NCBI GenBank assembly: GCA_964641965.1
Contig: CAZXLD010000003.1
Location: forward strand, 62,001-126,000
Direction of reading: 5' to 3'
Length of the DNA stretch: 64,000 nt
Source of the DNA: JAJDFU01 sp964641965
GTDB taxonomy: Bacteria; Bacteroidota; Bacteroidia; Chitinophagales; Saprospiraceae
In this document: one piece after another, positions 61,771-64,000 of the stretch
Numbering within the stretch: the first letter of the stretch is position 1
Layout of the letters: every line of letters begins with the position of its first letter
Program-made: the position numbers and the translations under genes
The notes under the pieces: generated by a model
Databases searched by the model: none
What the model was told of the DNA's origin: nothing
Seen by the model: the letters and a program-made list of their open reading frames with translations, nothing else

Positions 61771-63174
61771 ATGCAAGAATTTTTCCAGACGGTTTTGCTT
61801 TCGATTGGCGATTATGATATCCAATTGCTGTCCCTGATCCTGGGGGTAGTAGTAGTGGGGTTGTGGGCGCTTGTACGCTATGTTTTTCTTCGTATTCTAT
61901 TCAAGAATTGGCTACCGGGAGAAGCTTACACAAAGGACAAGAAGAAAGTCCAGCAAATCACTTCCGCTGTATTCCTCAACCTATTTTTCCTGGCTTTTAT
62001 GGCTGGTTCGGAAGATCAGGTCTTGATTTTCCGAGATATTACCGTTTCGAACTTACTACAGGCGCTGTTGATCTGGCAATTGGCTCGGTTGGCCGACCTT
62101 AGCTTTGCTTTGGTACTCAAAAGGCGCATCGATGCGCGGGAGGAAAAGGGCCAGGAAACCCGGTCAAGCCAAATCAACCTGAGAGGTGGGACCCGACTGG
62201 TTCAATCTGTCGTCTATGTATTAGCTGTAATCCTACTCCTTCAATATTTCCAGGTATTGAATCCCAACCTCTTCCCAGCAGATGCTACGGTTGGCGGAAA
62301 CGACCTTGAAGTTCGGATATCCGACCTCTTTGCTTTTCTGTTTATTATTCTGGTAGCCCGACTAATCATCTGGGTGGTTATCAATCTGGGATTGGACCAG
62401 TATTACCAAGCAAAAGAGATCGATGATGGCTCGCGCTATGCGATCAATCAGTTGCTTAAATACTTCGTTTACGTAACTGCAATTATTACTGCCCTGCAGT
62501 TTATCGGGCTGGACCTTACCATAATCTGGGGCGGGGCAGCAGCCTTGCTGGTTGGTGTCGGTCTTGGTTTGCAACAAACCTTTAATGACCTTTTTTCCGG
62601 CGTTGTACTGCTAACTGAGCGATCAGTCCAAGTAGGGGACGTAGTAGATATCCAGGGACTGGTGGGTACGGTGAAGCGGATCGGCATTCGGACTTCGGAA
62701 GTGCTGACCCGGGATAACATTGTAGTGGTGGTTCCCAATTCCAAATTGATTGTTGACAATGTGGTCAACTGGAGCCACAATGACAAAAAGGCACGCTTTT
62801 TCATCCAGGTCGGAGTTGCCTACGGCTCGGATACTCAATTGGTACGAGAACTTTTATTGAAGGCAGCTCGTGCACACAAATCCATACTGGGGTATCCCAG
62901 CCCATTTGTTCGATTCACGAATTTTGGGAATTCATCCCTGGATTTTGAATTGCATTTCTTTTCTCGCAATTTCATTGAGATCGAAAATATAAAGAGCGAT
63001 CTGCGGTTTGAGGTAGATCAATATTTCAGGGATAACGATGTCACCATTCCTTTCCCCCAACAAGATGTATGGTTCCGGAATAACATGCCTGCTCAGCAAG
63101 CCGAAAATGGCACCTCACCATCCGGACAGGAAAAACCCGCTGATAAAGGCTCTGGAATAGCTTCAGATCAGTAA
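61771..63174 (+). CDS. MscS-family mechanosensitive channel
   Basis: 467 residues. Four to five N-terminal transmembrane helices (to about 250) lead into the MscS core: ALLVGVGLGLQQTFNDLFSGVVLLTERSVQVGDVVDIQGLVGTVKRIGIRTS. The pore helix and beta domain continue (NIVVVVPNSKLIVDNVVNWSH), followed by the C-terminal vestibule (about 360-440) and a polar tail. Such channels release solutes on hypo-osmotic shock. The first ~120 residues are more than in basic MscS. Single gene; no promoter recognised. Confidence 0.92.
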   Translation: MQEFFQTVLLSIGDYDIQLLSLILGVVVVGLWALVRYVFLRILFKNWLPGEAYTKDKKKVQQITSAVFLNLFFLAFMAGSEDQVLIFRDITVSNLLQALLIWQLARLADLSFALVLKRRIDAREEKGQETRSSQINLRGGTRLVQSVVYVLAVILLLQYFQVLNPNLFPADATVGGNDLEVRISDLFAFLFIILVARLIIWVVINLGLDQYYQAKEIDDGSRYAINQLLKYFVYVTAIITALQFIGLDLTIIWGGAAALLVGVGLGLQQTFNDLFSGVVLLTERSVQVGDVVDIQGLVGTVKRIGIRTSEVLTRDNIVVVVPNSKLIVDNVVNWSHNDKKARFFIQVGVAYGSDTQLVRELLLKAARAHKSILGYPSPFVRFTNFGNSSLDFELHFFSRNFIEIENIKSDLRFEVDQYFRDNDVTIPFPQQDVWFRNNMPAQQAENGTSPSGQEKPADKGSGIASDQ

Positions 63175-63272
63175 GACCTGAAGGTGCACTGACACTTTAA
63201 ATTTGAGTACTCTTCGAAGCAGATACAACCGAATGAACTTGAGGATAGTCCTTCCACCTGAGGACGATTGTG

Positions 63273-63280
63273 TATTTTTG
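63273..63280 (+). promoter_or_regulatory. -7 box upstream of the first OmpH gene
   Basis: TATTTTTG, 42 bp before the ATG at 63323. No -33 TTG lies at a fitting distance, so it is a partial match. Confidence 0.35.
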
Positions 63281-63322
63281 AACGTTCTTAGCAAATAGAA
63301 AGTAACCTCAACTTCCAAAATT

Positions 63323-63838
63323 ATGCTGTCCCGACTAAGTATTCTCGCCGTATTTGGGCTTTTAGTTTTAAGCAGTTCGACTGGCTTGGCTCAGCGGATT
63401 GCCTACGTGGATGTACAAAAATTAATGAATTCCCAATCGGATTATCTGGAAGCGCAAGAGCAGCTGGATGCCCTGGCTCAACGGTGGCGTCAGGAGATTT
63501 CACAGAAATATGACGAGATCAAAAGCTTGTACAATCGATACCAAGCCGAGCAAGTATTATTGAGCGATGACGTGCGCAGGCAGCGTGAAGACGAAATTAT
63601 GGCTCGGGAATCCGATGTGCGAGATCTTCAAAAGCAGCGATTCAGTCCGGAGGGAGACCTCTTCAAAAGACGACAGGAATTAGTCCAACCCATTCAGGAC
63701 CGCGTATTTAAGGCGATCGAAACCTATGCAAAGGAAAGGGGCTATGATTTTATTTTTGATAAATCGAGTTCGACGTCCATGATCTTCTCCAATCCGGAAT
63801 ACGATAAAACGGAGGATGTACTTAACAAACTGAAATAA
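63323..63838 (+). CDS. OmpH/Skp-family periplasmic chaperone
   Basis: 171 residues. Signal peptide (about 1-23, ending TGLAQ). The OmpH start RIAYVDVQKLMNSQSDY is followed by a long coiled coil (about 50-130; YDEIKSLYNRYQAEQ, REDEIMARESDVRDLQKQR) and the C-terminal strand region GYDFIFDKSSSTSMIF. Skp/OmpH forms a trimeric jellyfish-like cage that escorts outer-membrane barrels through the periplasm. A second OmpH gene starts 77 bp downstream, the usual tandem in this phylum. Confidence 0.92.
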   Translation: MLSRLSILAVFGLLVLSSSTGLAQRIAYVDVQKLMNSQSDYLEAQEQLDALAQRWRQEISQKYDEIKSLYNRYQAEQVLLSDDVRRQREDEIMARESDVRDLQKQRFSPEGDLFKRRQELVQPIQDRVFKAIETYAKERGYDFIFDKSSSTSMIFSNPEYDKTEDVLNKLK

Positions 63839-63915
63839 TCACAAAAATCACTAGTTTTGCGCCGCCAAAAGGAACCAATTTATTATTTGGCAGCCAGTAA
63901 GTAACAAGAATTATC

Positions 63916-64000
63916 ATGAAAAAAATCATCCAACTGGGCATAGGAGCCCTCTTGATCGTTGGCCTTTCTGTAAGTGCTTCTGCACAAAAGATCGGTTATG
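63916..64000 (+). CDS. Second OmpH/Skp-family protein, start only (truncated by window edge)
   Basis: Twenty-eight residues are visible from the ATG at 63916: a signal peptide (MKKIIQLGIGALLIVGLSV, ending ASAQ) and then KIGY, the expected start of an OmpH mature domain. Identification rests on this start and its place directly after another ompH. Confidence 0.75.
   Translation, partial: MKKIIQLGIGALLIVGLSVSASAQKIGY

Noticed and set aside
1..64000. tRNA, rRNA, CRISPR arrays, insertion sequences or phage genes
   Set aside because: I looked for T-loop-like sequences, repeated spacers, transposase and phage motifs and found none. Reading by eye could miss a single divergent tRNA.

Overview
This 64 kb window is chromosomal DNA from a member of the Bacteroidota, most likely a marine or aquatic lineage near the Saprospiria/Lewinella group. 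The lineage call is inference; the phylum call rests on several marks seen here. These are two type IX secretion (T9SS) sorting signals, one type A and one type B, a PorP/SprF protein, OmpA proteins with PD40 and thrombospondin-3 repeats, and promoter-like TAnnTTTG boxes. Tandem OmpH genes and an RDD/SpoIIM/DUF4129/DUF4350/MoxR/DUF58 cluster point the same way. No rRNA, tRNA, CRISPR array, prophage or intact insertion sequence was seen. Coding density is high.

Layout. 1-5.2 kb: start of a DASS/SLC13 anion symporter (runs off the left edge), then an RND efflux pump with its adaptor. 5.5-9.2 kb: a secreted 1234-residue protein in which one propeller-type domain appears inserted in another, with a lamin-tail domain inside that. 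9.5-15.6 kb: a degenerate FAD-oxidoreductase-like protein, a multicopper-oxidase-like purine nucleoside phosphorylase, and a molybdate transporter whose binding protein (modA) is separated from modBC by an OmpA/TSP3 gene. 15.5-23.5 kb: housekeeping genes (GT4 glycosyltransferase, ileS, scpA, rsmI-like, nadA). The IleRS carries the swapped GxHH signature. 23.5-27.3 kb: a decayed GntP permease followed by a four-gene arsenosugar biosynthesis cluster. 27.5-36.2 kb: SanA-like protein, prolyl-oligopeptidase, an enolase-superfamily epimerase beside a DUF1611 protein (a DgcA/DgcN-type pair), an M20 peptidase, rmlA, rlmD. 36.3-43.4 kb: the RDD / SpoIIM-DUF4129-DUF4350-MoxR-DUF58 membrane cluster. 43.4-57.5 kb: surface and T9SS region, with a PorE-like TPR-PD40-CRD-OmpA protein, a TPR protein, an 838-bp gap that may encode a structured RNA, then an operon of a ~2340-residue type-B-sorted adhesin, PorP/SprF and a PD40-OmpA protein. 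57.8-64 kb: gltX with a small downstream gene, a NodB deacetylase, a YkvA protein, a PAP2-like protein lacking its catalytic His, an MscS channel and the first of two OmpH genes.

How the genes work together. Most of the non-housekeeping content concerns the cell envelope: secretion of large adhesins by T9SS, outer-membrane anchoring through OmpA domains, efflux, osmotic release and peptide or amino-acid scavenging. The arsenosugar cluster is a self-contained pathway for turning arsenite into methylated organoarsenicals. The strongest candidates for new biology are the possible ~165-nt RNA at 46.56-46.73 kb, the uncharacterised MoxR membrane cluster, the nested-domain secreted protein and the GxHH IleRS.
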